Assembly (NCBI RefSeq): GCF_000364705.1
Contig: NZ_AQOH01000345.1
Location: 1 to 64,000 of the forward strand
Direction of reading: 5' to 3'
DNA: 64,000 bases
Source of the DNA: Pseudomonas fuscovaginae SE-1
GTDB taxonomy: Bacteria > Pseudomonadota > Gammaproteobacteria > Pseudomonadales > Pseudomonadaceae
The stretch's first letter is position 1. Each line of letters begins with the position of its first letter. Made by a program: the position numbers and the translations under genes. Under the pieces are notes generated by a model that worked only from the letters and a program-made list of their open reading frames with translations, did no database searches and was not told the origin of the DNA. Shown piece after piece: positions 16,692 to 25,468 of this stretch.

Positions 16692-17744
16692 ATGAACCAT
16701 GCCCCACGCAATGCCCTGATCGGTTTGTCCTGCCTGCCGCTCGCCGCCCTGCTCCTGGCCTCGCCGGCCCGGGCCGAGCCGACGCTGTACCTGGGCATGA
16801 ACGGCGGGACCATGGAAAGGCTGTATGCCGACAAGGTGCTGCCGCCCTTCGAAAAGACCAACAACGTCAAGGTGGTGATCGTCCCCGGCACCTCCGCCGA
16901 CATTCTCGCCAAGGTCCAGGCGAGCAAGGACAACCCGCAACTGCACGTGATCTTTCTCGATGACGGGATCATGTACCGGGCGATCTCCATGGGCCTGTGC
17001 AGCAAGCTGCGGGACAACCCGACCCTGGCGCAGATTCCGGCCAAGGGCCGGATCAAGGACGAAGCGGTGGCGGTCAGCCTGGGGGTGACGGGACTGGCCT
17101 ACAACACCCGGCTGTTCAAGGAAAAGGGCTGGGCCGCGCCGACTTCGTGGATGGACATGGCGGACAGCAAGTACAAGGACAAGCTGGTGTTCCAGTCGAT
17201 GTCCTCCTCGACGTTCGGCCTGCACGGTTTCCTGATGTTCAACCGGCTCCAGGGCGGCAACGAGACCAATGTCGACCCGGGTTTCAAGGCCTGGCCAACC
17301 AGCGTGGGCCGCAACGTGCTGGAATACATCCCCAGCTCGGCCAAGCTGTCGGAGATGGTGCAGACCGACGAAGCGGCGCTGTTCCCGCTGACGCCAACGC
17401 AGGTCACCGCGCTCAAGCTCAAGGGTATTCCGGTGGAGTACGCGCAACCCAAGGAGGGCGCGGTGGTGCTGAACGTCGCCGAGTGTGCGATTGCCAACAA
17501 TAACCAGCCGGAGCTGGCACAGAAGCTCGCCGAGTTCCTGCTGAGCCCCGAGGCCCAGGCGGCGGCGCTGGAGGACGGCGACCAGATCCCGTCCAACCCC
17601 AACACACCGACCACCGAGCGCACCCGTGGCCAGGTCGAGGCGATGAAGCAATACCTGGAAACCGCCGTGGCGATCGACTGGGACCAGGTCAATCTGCTGC
17701 GTCCGCAGTGGAACGCCCGCTGGAACCGCAGCATCGAACGCTAG
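16692..17744 (+). CDS. ABC transporter substrate-binding protein, polyamine/opine type
   Basis: A 350-residue periplasmic protein with a Sec signal peptide (about residues 1-28, LAALLLASPARA|EP). The mature part resembles PotD/PotF-type proteins (LGMNGGTMERLYADKVLPPFEKTNNVKVVIVPGTSADILAKV). It is the last gene of the operon and supplies the ligand to the two permeases. The ligand is unknown; an amino acid derivative oxidised by the co-encoded enzyme is the best guess. Confidence 0.9.
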   Translation: MNHAPRNALIGLSCLPLAALLLASPARAEPTLYLGMNGGTMERLYADKVLPPFEKTNNVKVVIVPGTSADILAKVQASKDNPQLHVIFLDDGIMYRAISMGLCSKLRDNPTLAQIPAKGRIKDEAVAVSLGVTGLAYNTRLFKEKGWAAPTSWMDMADSKYKDKLVFQSMSSSTFGLHGFLMFNRLQGGNETNVDPGFKAWPTSVGRNVLEYIPSSAKLSEMVQTDEAALFPLTPTQVTALKLKGIPVEYAQPKEGAVVLNVAECAIANNNQPELAQKLAEFLLSPEAQAAALEDGDQIPSNPNTPTTERTRGQVEAMKQYLETAVAIDWDQVNLLRPQWNARWNRSIER

Positions 17745-17930
17745 AATCGTCGAGGCCCGCCGACGCTGACCCGGCAGCCATTCCCTTTAGAGATTGCTGG
17801 CCGCCCCATTCTCTATTGGTAGAATCGCGGCAGTCCCTGGCAACATGACGCTGCACCACCCCAGGTGCAGCATCGCCCGGCAGACCGCTACCGCGACGTT
17901 CGGAATGTTCACGCAAGGGGATTATCTCCA

Positions 17931-19055
17931 TTGGCCGCCACACCTCCTCACCGCCCAGGCAACAAGTCCCGTTGGCCGGCACTGCGCCGCCTGTTTGGCA
18001 AAACGGCGCCGGCCAAGCTGGGCGCGGCCGAGCCGCACCACGATGTCCATGACTACTTCCGGCGCAAGGCCAGCCACCAGGGCTATACCCTGAGCCACAG
18101 CCAGCAGCGGGTCATCGAACGTATGGCGCAACAGGCCACGACGCTGTTGCAGGGCCCGCCCGTGCAACAGCGCAGCCTGTATCTGCACGGTGCCGTGGGC
18201 CGGGGCAAGAGTTGGCTGCTGGACGGTTTTTTCCAGGCGGCACCGATTGCCGAGAAACAGCGGTTGCACTTTCATGATTTCTTCGCCCGCCTGCACCGGG
18301 GCATGTTCAGTCATCGTGACAGCCCGGATGCGCTGAGCGCCGCCCTGGATGAACTGCTCGTCGACTGTCGGCTGCTGTGCTTCGACGAGTTCCATGTCCA
18401 TGACATCGGCGACGCCATGCTGATCACTCGGCTGTTCAAGGCGCTGTTCCAACGCCAGGTGCTGCTGGTGTTGACCTCCAACTACCCCCCCGAGGGGCTG
18501 CTGCCCAACCCGCTCTACCATGCGCGATTCAAACCGGTGATCGACCTGATCAATGCGCGGATGGAAGTCATGGAGGTCGCGGGCCCCCATGACTACCGCA
18601 GCCTCGTCCCCAGTCATGCGCAACAGCGGTTCACCCAAGGGCAGTACATCTGGCCGGGCAGCACCAGGCAGCGCCAGGCCCTGGGACTACCGGAGCGAGG
18701 TGCTCCGGCCAGCCCGCTGACCGTCGGCGCACGGCAACTCAAGGTGCGGCAGAACCAGGACCGCTGCGTGCGCTTCGAATTCGCCGACCTGTGCGAAGAA
18801 CCCACCGCGGTGATGGACTACCTGGAACTGTGCCGCCGTTTCGATACCTGGATCATCGACGAACTCCCCCCCCTGGAGGATTGCCCGATTGCCACCCAGC
18901 AGCGCTTCATCAACCTGATCGACGTGCTCTACGACCAGGACAAGCGCCTGCGACTGATCGGCGAGCGCCCCCTTCGCGACAGTCTCGGCGGCAATGCCGT
19001 CGACCTGGCGCGCACCCGTAGCCGGCTGGGGCAACTGATGGAAGTCGGCCCCTGA
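17931..19055 (+). CDS. ZapE/AFG1-like ATPase, divergent paralogue
   Basis: About 374 residues. Walker A is GAVGRGKSWLLDGFF and Walker B is LLCFDEFHVHD; the arginine-rich SNYPPEGLLPNPLYHARFKPVIDLI block and IDELPPLEDCPIATQQRFINLIDVLYDQ are characteristic of the AFG1/ZapE family. E. coli ZapE acts at the constricting division ring. No good ATG exists, and the TTG at 17931 follows AAGGGG at about 11 bases, so I take it as the start; a start at 17865 remains possible. The N-terminus differs from the canonical ZapE pattern, so this may be a second copy with a specialised role. Confidence 0.85.
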   Translation: MAATPPHRPGNKSRWPALRRLFGKTAPAKLGAAEPHHDVHDYFRRKASHQGYTLSHSQQRVIERMAQQATTLLQGPPVQQRSLYLHGAVGRGKSWLLDGFFQAAPIAEKQRLHFHDFFARLHRGMFSHRDSPDALSAALDELLVDCRLLCFDEFHVHDIGDAMLITRLFKALFQRQVLLVLTSNYPPEGLLPNPLYHARFKPVIDLINARMEVMEVAGPHDYRSLVPSHAQQRFTQGQYIWPGSTRQRQALGLPERGAPASPLTVGARQLKVRQNQDRCVRFEFADLCEEPTAVMDYLELCRRFDTWIIDELPPLEDCPIATQQRFINLIDVLYDQDKRLRLIGERPLRDSLGGNAVDLARTRSRLGQLMEVGP

Positions 19056-19138
19056 GCGCGACAACGAGCAAGCTGGCGCCCGGGCGGCTATGATGGCGGC
19101 CTTTTTCGATGATCGTGACCCGTACGGAACGCCCGCTC

Positions 19139-20446
19139 ATGCATACCCTTGAACAACTGCGCGCCGGCCAACTGGCCGGTATCAAGCGACTCGATCTGTC
19201 CTGCGGGCTGACCGAGTTTCCCCGGGAGATCTTCCAGTTGGCCGACTCCCTGGAAATTCTCAACCTGAGCGGCAACCGCCTGAGTACGCTGCCGGACGAC
19301 CTGCACCGCCTGCCGCACCTGCGCATCCTGTTCTGTTCCGACAACCTGTTCACCGAACTGCCCGGTTGCCTGGGTCGATGCGCCAAACTGAGCATGGTCG
19401 CGTTCAAGGCCAACCGGATCGAACAGGTTCCGGCGGCGGCATTGCCACCGCTGCTGCGCTGGCTGATCCTGACCGACAACCGCATCACCGAACTGCCCGA
19501 AGAGCTGGGCCGCCGCCCCCTGTTGCAGAAGCTCATGCTCGCCGGCAACCGTCTGCGCCAACTGCCGGCGACCCTGGCCGACTGCCACAACCTGGAGCTG
19601 ATCCGCATCGCCGCCAACCGGCTGGACGAGTTGCCGCAGTGGCTGCTGACCCTGCCGAGCCTGGCCTGGATCGCCTATGCCGGCAATCCGCGCCTCGATC
19701 ACACCGGCGAGGTGCTGGCCGGTGATACCACGCCGAATATCGACTGGGCGCAATTGCAGCTCGAACAACGGCTGGGCGAAGGCGCCTCCGGGGTGATCAG
19801 CCAGGCCCTGTGGAACCGTCCTTCGGCAGCGGCCAAGACCGTGGCGGTCAAGCTGTACAAGGGCAGCATGACCAGCGATGGCTCGCCGCTGAACGAAATG
19901 AACGCCTGCATCGCGGCGGGCCTGCACCCGAACCTGATCCGGGTCGAAGGCCGCATCGTCGGCCATCCCGATGAGCAGGCCGGGCTGGTGATGGAACTGA
20001 TCGATCCACGGTTCGCCAACCTCGCCGCCCTGCCCAGCCTCGATTCGTGCAGCCGCGATGTGTATCGCGACGAGACCCGCTTCAGCCCGACGCAGGCCCT
20101 GCGCATGGCGCGCGGTGTTGCTTCGGTGGGTGCACACCTGCATCGCCTGGGGCTGTGCCATGGCGACCTGTATGGGCACAACATTCTCTACAACGCCGAA
20201 GGTGACTGCCTGTTGGGCGATTTTGGCGCGGCGTCGTTCCACTCGCCGACGGACAGCCAGGAAACCCGTGCGTTGCAGCGGATCGAGGTGCGGGCGTTCG
20301 GAATTCTGTTGGGGGAGTTGCTGGAGCGGGTCGACGGGGAGTTCGAGTCGGGCATGCGGGAGTCATTGCAAGACTTGCAGACTCGCTGCATTCAGCCTGA
20401 AGTGCTGGCGCGGCCGGGGTTCGAGGAGATTTGCGCGCTGCTTTGA
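19139..20446 (+). CDS. Leucine-rich repeat protein kinase
   Basis: A 435-residue two-part protein. Residues about 10-185 hold seven or so LRRs with the LxxLxLxxNxLxxLP pattern (LEILNLSGNRLSTLP, LLRWLILTDNRITELP, LQKLMLAGNRLRQLP). Residues about 200-435 form a eukaryotic-like kinase: glycine loop GEGASG, VAVK with Lys238, catalytic HGD at 341-343 followed by LYGHNIL, and DFG at 361-363. HGD replaces HRD. There is no signal peptide or membrane segment, so it is cytosolic. The start at 19139 has GGAA before it; a start 10 codons earlier is possible. The domain order recalls ROCO-type kinases without the Roc GTPase. The target is unknown. Confidence 0.9.
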   Translation: MHTLEQLRAGQLAGIKRLDLSCGLTEFPREIFQLADSLEILNLSGNRLSTLPDDLHRLPHLRILFCSDNLFTELPGCLGRCAKLSMVAFKANRIEQVPAAALPPLLRWLILTDNRITELPEELGRRPLLQKLMLAGNRLRQLPATLADCHNLELIRIAANRLDELPQWLLTLPSLAWIAYAGNPRLDHTGEVLAGDTTPNIDWAQLQLEQRLGEGASGVISQALWNRPSAAAKTVAVKLYKGSMTSDGSPLNEMNACIAAGLHPNLIRVEGRIVGHPDEQAGLVMELIDPRFANLAALPSLDSCSRDVYRDETRFSPTQALRMARGVASVGAHLHRLGLCHGDLYGHNILYNAEGDCLLGDFGAASFHSPTDSQETRALQRIEVRAFGILLGELLERVDGEFESGMRESLQDLQTRCIQPEVLARPGFEEICALL

Positions 20447-20577
20447 GTCATGCGGGGCGCTGTTCGCGGCGGTCCGACGCATCGGTGAATCCTGCCACCA
20501 GGCGGACTGCCCCCAGACTTGTGGCAATCCTTGCGGAAGCAGGATTCATTCGCGAACAGACGCGCTGAAGGTCTGGA

Positions 20578-21282
20578 TCAGCCGGCCAGGCCGACGAACA
20601 TGTCCTGCACATCGTCATGGTTGTCCAGGCCTTCGAGGAAGGCTTCGACTTCAGCCATCTGCTCGTCGCTCAGGCCGCTGACCGGGTTCTTCGGCTGGTA
20701 GCCCAGCTTCGCCGACAGCACGGTGAAGCCCTGCTCCGGCAAGGCCTTCTGCACCGCGTCGAGGTCGGTGGTCTCGGTGATGAACAGGGTCGCGCCCTCT
20801 TCACCCGGCTCGAAATCCTGGGCACCGGCTTCGATCGCCGCCACTTCCGGATCGGCATCCGGGCTGTCCGGCGACGCTTCGATCAGGCCCACATGGTTGA
20901 AGTCCCAGGACACCGAGCCGGAAGCGCCCAACTGGCCCTTGCGGAACGCCACGCGGATTTCCGCCACGGTGCGGTTGACGTTGTCGGTGACGCATTCGAC
21001 GATCAGCGGCACCTGGTGCGGAGCAAATCCTTCATAGGTCACACGGTGGTACTGCACGGTTTCGCCCAATTGGCCGGAACCTTTCTTGATCGCGCGCTCC
21101 AGGGTGTCGCGAGGCATCGAGGCCTTCTTCGCCTGCTCGACCACCAGGCGCAGGTGCGCGTTGGTGGCGATGTCCGCGCCATTGCGCGCGGCGATGGTGA
21201 TTTCCTTGACCAGCTTGCCGAACAGCTTGCCCTTGGCGTTGGCTGCCGCCTCTTTGTGTTTAACCTTCCACTGTGCGCCCAT
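20578..21282 (-). CDS. YebC/PmpR-family protein, YeeN-type paralogue
   Basis: A 234-residue protein with the three-domain YebC fold. It begins [28 protein letters not shown], the variant typical of YeeN-like paralogues, rather than the AGHSKWANIKHRK start of canonical YebC. Conserved blocks include DRA-like [28 protein letters not shown] and GSVSWDF. Family members are described as transcription factors (PmpR) or as helpers of ribosomes at polyproline stretches. It stands as a single gene. Confidence 0.92.
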   Translation of the reverse strand: MGAQWKVKHKEAAANAKGKLFGKLVKEITIAARNGADIATNAHLRLVVEQAKKASMPRDTLERAIKKGSGQLGETVQYHRVTYEGFAPHQVPLIVECVTDNVNRTVAEIRVAFRKGQLGASGSVSWDFNHVGLIEASPDSPDADPEVAAIEAGAQDFEPGEEGATLFITETTDLDAVQKALPEQGFTVLSAKLGYQPKNPVSGLSDEQMAEVEAFLEGLDNHDDVQDMFVGLAG

Positions 21283-21498
21283 TACTCACTCTCTCGATCA
21301 GTGGCGTCGTGACATTTATTGGCCGACGCTTTGCGCGCAGTTTATACGGCAAAAAGTCACGGATCGACCAAAACCTGACAATCGCTACGACTCTGCGCAG
21401 ATCATCGTAGGCAATTTCCCAAAAGCTGTTTTGCTGTGTCCAGATATCTCCGGCATTTCGTACCCTCTGCCACAACGTCCCCGACAAAAAGAGATGAA

Positions 21499-23316
21499 AT
21501 GGCTCAGGACAAGGCACGACAGTTCTCACTGGCAATCGCTTCCCTTGCCGCCCCCCTGCAGGTGATTCGCTTCAGTGGACATGAAGCCCTGAACCAGCCC
21601 TATCGCTTCGACATCGAGCTGCTGGGCGATGACCCGGAACTGGACCTGCAGGCCCTGCTGCATCAACCGGCGTTCCTCGGTTTCGGCCAGCCGGGGGCCG
21701 GGGTCCACGGGCTGATCCATGAAATCGGCTGCGGCTACCTCAGCGCCAACCGCTGCCACTACCAGGTAGTGCTGGGACCACGCCTGACGCTGCTGGAAAA
21801 TCGTGCCGGGCATCGGGTGTTCTACGGCCTGGGTGTTCCCGAAATCCTCGCGCGGCTGCTCGCCAGCCATGGCCTGGAGCCCGTCGACTATCGCCTCGAA
21901 CTCGACCAGGGCACCTACCCGCCCCGCCCGTATTGCCAGCAGCATGAGCAGGACGATCTGCAGTGGCTGAACCGGCTGTGCGAGGAAGAAGGGATCCACT
22001 ATCACTTCGAGCACAGCGCCGGGCAGCATGTCGTGGTCTTCGCCGAAGACCCCCAGGCCTTCCCCGAACGGCCGGGCCTGCTGCGCTACGGCGAAACGCC
22101 ACTCAACGGACAGCCGACCCTCCATCGGTTGCATGAGCGGTACACACTGCCTCGTCCGTTCGACAGCCGCCGAACACCCGGCACCGGCTGCCCGCCCTGG
22201 CCTTCCCCGGCCTGTCATGTACCCGCGCAAACCGATGGGGCCGCCAACCAGGCCGGACCCTACGGCTTGCACGCGACGCCCGACGACCCATGGCAGCGCC
22301 ACGAACGGCAATGCAGTCGCCGCGCCCTGGAACGCCTGCGCTGCGACAACCGGCTGATCCAGGGCAGCAGCGACCTAGGCGAGCTGCACAGCGCCGATGT
22401 GCGCCAACTGGGCAGCCATCCCCGCCAGGCGTTCAACGACCAGTGGCTGATCACCGAAGTCCGGCACTGGGGCGAGCAACGCGTCGACGGTGAACGGCCG
22501 GACGCGTTGTCCCAGGCCCTGGCACACCCGGCAGACCTGGAGAACCAGGGCTATCGCAACCACTTCAAGGCGATTCCCTGGGCCACCCCCTTCCGCCCGG
22601 CCCTTCGCCAGCCCCGCCTGCAACCACCGGGCTACCAGTTGGGAACCGTCCTCGGCCCACCGGGACAGTCGGCCTGGCCGGATGCCCAGGGGCGGCTGCA
22701 TGTCCAGTTGCAGGATGCCCTGCACGCGCCGGACGCCCCTCCCGGCTGCTGGATCCCTCTCGGGGTCGCCGAAGGCAGGGCTCCGGCGGTAGGCAGCCAG
22801 GTGCTGATCGAATGTGTCGACCACGATCCCGGACAGTTGGTGATCTGCGGTTTCCTGAGCGATCGGCAGACGAAACGCCACGGGCCGCCCGAATCGCGAG
22901 AACCGGAAGAAACGCCCGGGGAAATCCATCTCTACGAACAGCCACGGCAACCCGGGCGCTGCCTGGGCAACAGCGTCTGGTACATCGTGCGGATGCCGCG
23001 GCCCGGACTCGGGGAACTGGCACGCCTGAATCGCGAAGACATCCTGCTCGAAGGTCACAGCAATGCCCAGGGCATGGCCATACTGAGCCCCTGCCAGCGA
23101 CATCGGCTGGCACTGGAGCTCGCCGACACGCCGGAACAACTTTGGCTGCTCTATCCCGGCCAGTGCCTGGCCGTGCACGAATACCTGCGCCAACACTGGA
23201 GCCCCGGCCAGCGCCGGGCGTTTCTCCAGGCGAGTCTGAAGAGTCTCTCCGACAGTTGTGCCATGGAGCTGAACAGCGTCCATGAATGGCTGATCAGCCC
23301 CCTGGAACCGGAATGA
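21499..23316 (+). CDS. Orphan VgrG/TssI-like spike protein with unusual C-terminus
   Basis: A 605-residue protein. Residues about 10-330 match the gp27/phage GPD-type VgrG base (FSLAIASLAAPLQVIRFSGHEALNQPYRFDIELLGDD, then QHEQDDLQWLNRLCEEEGIHYHFEH). Residues about 378-457 form the gp5 OB-fold (GTVLGPPGQSAWPDAQGRLHVQLQ to VICGFLSDRQ). The repetitive beta-helix spike normally following is absent; instead about 145 residues of other sequence end the protein, with a faint LysM-like YPGQCLAVHEYL stretch. The start at 21499 follows a purine-rich site. No T6SS, adaptor, effector or immunity gene adjoins it. Confidence 0.8.
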   Translation: MAQDKARQFSLAIASLAAPLQVIRFSGHEALNQPYRFDIELLGDDPELDLQALLHQPAFLGFGQPGAGVHGLIHEIGCGYLSANRCHYQVVLGPRLTLLENRAGHRVFYGLGVPEILARLLASHGLEPVDYRLELDQGTYPPRPYCQQHEQDDLQWLNRLCEEEGIHYHFEHSAGQHVVVFAEDPQAFPERPGLLRYGETPLNGQPTLHRLHERYTLPRPFDSRRTPGTGCPPWPSPACHVPAQTDGAANQAGPYGLHATPDDPWQRHERQCSRRALERLRCDNRLIQGSSDLGELHSADVRQLGSHPRQAFNDQWLITEVRHWGEQRVDGERPDALSQALAHPADLENQGYRNHFKAIPWATPFRPALRQPRLQPPGYQLGTVLGPPGQSAWPDAQGRLHVQLQDALHAPDAPPGCWIPLGVAEGRAPAVGSQVLIECVDHDPGQLVICGFLSDRQTKRHGPPESREPEETPGEIHLYEQPRQPGRCLGNSVWYIVRMPRPGLGELARLNREDILLEGHSNAQGMAILSPCQRHRLALELADTPEQLWLLYPGQCLAVHEYLRQHWSPGQRRAFLQASLKSLSDSCAMELNSVHEWLISPLEPE

Positions 23317-23328
23317 AGCGTCGAGCCG

Positions 23329-24186
23329 TCATCCCAGCAGGCCGAGGAACGCCTGGATCAGGCGCAACTCGCTACGCCGCTCCAGGCAGCCAACCATGTG
23401 CCGGTTGCGCAGGCCGTCGCCGATCAGCGGTACCGCCCTTATCCGCGGGTCGTGACTGACCTCCAGCGAAGAGACGATCCCCAACCCCAGGTCTGCGGCC
23501 ACCGCTTCGCTCACCGCTTCGCGACTGTCCAGCTCCAGCAGCACCCGCGGATGGACTCCGGCCAGGCCACACGCCTGGTCGAAGGTACGCCGGGTGATCG
23601 ACGAAGGCTCGCGCAACACCATGACCATCTGGTCCAGACGCTGCAGCGCGATACCCCCGGGCTCGTCCTGCCAGGGGTGACCGGCCGGCACCAGGACGCA
23701 GATCCGCGATTCGCTCAGGGCGTGCAGGTGCAGGCCCTGGCGCGGCTCGACTTCGGTCAGCACCGCGACGTCGACATGCTCGGCGAGCAGCGCCGCCAGG
23801 GTTTCCCGGGCATTGCCGAGCCGCAGGTTGACGGTGATCCCCGGATAACGCTCGCGCAGCCGTGCGAGCATCGGCATGACCATGTGCGGCCCATCCGCCG
23901 CGACCTCGAGGCGCCCGGTCAACAACTGGCGGTTGGCTTCGAGCATCACTCGTGCCTCTTCGACCAGGCCGAACATCGCCCGGGTAATCGCCGCCAGTCG
24001 GCTGCCCTGCTCCGTCAACTCCACCCGCCGTGCCGTCCGACGCAGCAGCGTGACCTGGTAATGCTCCTCCAGGGCCTTGATATGCCCGGTGACCGCCGGC
24101 TGGCTGATGAACAGCCGGGCGGCGGCGCGGGTGAAGCTGCCCTCGCGGGCCACGGCATCGAATGCACGGAGTTGGAACAGGTTCAT
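23329..24186 (-). CDS. LysR-type regulator of aminoethylphosphonate degradation
   Basis: A 285-residue LTTR. The HTH is at the N-terminus (MNLFQLRAFDAVAREGSFTRAAARLFISQPAVTGHIKALEE), and the effector domain begins near residue 90 (GRLEVAADGPHMVMPMLARLRERYPGI). It is divergent from phnW with a 114-bp gap that contains a T-N11-A element. Activation of phnWX by 2-aminoethylphosphonate or a catabolite is the likely role, inferred from position. Confidence 0.9.
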   Translation of the reverse strand: MNLFQLRAFDAVAREGSFTRAAARLFISQPAVTGHIKALEEHYQVTLLRRTARRVELTEQGSRLAAITRAMFGLVEEARVMLEANRQLLTGRLEVAADGPHMVMPMLARLRERYPGITVNLRLGNARETLAALLAEHVDVAVLTEVEPRQGLHLHALSESRICVLVPAGHPWQDEPGGIALQRLDQMVMVLREPSSITRRTFDQACGLAGVHPRVLLELDSREAVSEAVAADLGLGIVSSLEVSHDPRIRAVPLIGDGLRNRHMVGCLERRSELRLIQAFLGLLG

Positions 24187-24202
24187 TGTTTATCGGCCTC
24201 AC

Positions 24203-24217
24203 TTATAGCTCGAATAA
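24203..24217. promoter_or_regulatory. Candidate LysR-type binding box between LTTR and phnW
   Basis: TTATAGCTCGAATAA is an interrupted palindrome (TTAT-N7-ATAA) that contains a T-N11-A core. It lies 17 bp from the LTTR start and 84 bp before phnW, the usual place for an LTTR recognition site. Confidence 0.45.
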
Positions 24218-24300
24218 CAACAAACAATTTGATTGATGACAAGGCAAACCGCAACGTATGCCGTGTATTCCGTCAATGACCCACGTAGCAAGGAAATCCC

Positions 24301-25458
24301 ATGAGCACCGCCGCCCCCATCCTGCTGACCCCCGGTCCGCTCACCACCTCGGCCCGTACCCGCCAGGCGCTGCTGCTGGACTGGGGCTCGTGGGACGAGC
24401 GCTTCAACCGGTTGACCGCCAGCGTCTGCGAGCGCCTGCTGGCCATCGTCGACGGTGCCGACAGCCATTATTGCGTGCCGTTGCAGGGCAGCGGCACTTT
24501 TGCCGTGGAGGCCGCCATCGGCACCCTGGTGCCCCGCGACGGCAAGGTGCTGGTGCTGGTCAATGGCGCCTACGGCAAGCGCCTGACGAGCATCTGCGCG
24601 GTGCTGGGCCGGGCCTTCCGCACCCTCGAAACCGCCGAGGACCAGCCGAGCGACGCGGCCGAGGTCGAACAGCGGCTGCTCGCCGACCCGGCGATCAGCC
24701 ATGTCGCGCTGATCCACTGCGAAACCAGCACCGGCATCCTCAACCCGCTGGAGCCGATCGCCGAGGTCGTCGCCCGTCACGGCAAACGCCTGATCATCGA
24801 CGCCATGAGTGCCTTCGGTGCCTTGCCCATCGACGCCCGGCGGATGCCGTTCGATGCTCTGATCGCGGCCTCCGGCAAATGCCTGGAAGGCGTGCCGGGC
24901 ATGGGCTTCGTGCTGGCCCGCAAGACCAGCCTGGCCAAGGCCGCGGGCAATGCGCATTCGCTGGCGCTGGACCTGCATGACCAGCAGGCCTACCTGGCGC
25001 GCACCGGCCAGTGGCGCTTCACACCGCCCACCCATGTGATCGCCGCCCTGCATGAGGCCTTGCGGCAGTTCTCCGAGCAAGGCGGCCAGCCGGCGCGTCT
25101 ACGGCGCTATGCCGACAACTGCCAGGTGCTGCTCGAAGAGCTGGGCAAGCTCGGTCTGCGCAGTTTCCTGCCAGAGGCGATCCAGGCGCCGATCATCGTC
25201 ACCGTGCACGCGCCGCAGGATCCGCACTACGACTTCACGACGCTCTACGAACGGGTCAAGGCCAAGGGCTTCATTCTCTACCCGGGCAAGCTGACGGCGG
25301 TCGACACCTTCCGTGTCGGCTGCATTGGCGCTATCAGCCGCCACGACATGCAGGCCGCGGTCCAGGCGATCGGCGAAGCGCTGCACGAGATGGGCGTGAT
25401 GCCCCAGCCGCTTCCGGGCGTTGCCACGCCCGCCCTGGACACCCACTTGCGTGCTTGA
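24301..25458 (+). CDS. phnW: 2-aminoethylphosphonate-pyruvate transaminase PhnW
   Basis: A 385-residue class V PLP aminotransferase that converts 2-aminoethylphosphonate plus pyruvate to phosphonoacetaldehyde plus alanine. Family landmarks are [56 protein letters not shown], and the PLP lysine in [18 protein letters not shown]. It is slightly longer than typical PhnW (about 367). The following gene is phnX, 10 bp downstream, so both steps of the pathway are co-transcribed. Confidence 0.95.
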   Translation: MSTAAPILLTPGPLTTSARTRQALLLDWGSWDERFNRLTASVCERLLAIVDGADSHYCVPLQGSGTFAVEAAIGTLVPRDGKVLVLVNGAYGKRLTSICAVLGRAFRTLETAEDQPSDAAEVEQRLLADPAISHVALIHCETSTGILNPLEPIAEVVARHGKRLIIDAMSAFGALPIDARRMPFDALIAASGKCLEGVPGMGFVLARKTSLAKAAGNAHSLALDLHDQQAYLARTGQWRFTPPTHVIAALHEALRQFSEQGGQPARLRRYADNCQVLLEELGKLGLRSFLPEAIQAPIIVTVHAPQDPHYDFTTLYERVKAKGFILYPGKLTAVDTFRVGCIGAISRHDMQAAVQAIGEALHEMGVMPQPLPGVATPALDTHLRA

Positions 25459-25468
25459 GGCAACCGCC

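Noticed and set aside
19109-19138. Upstream ATG for the LRR kinase
   Set aside because: No ribosome binding site precedes it; the ATG at 19139 has one and begins closer to the first repeat.
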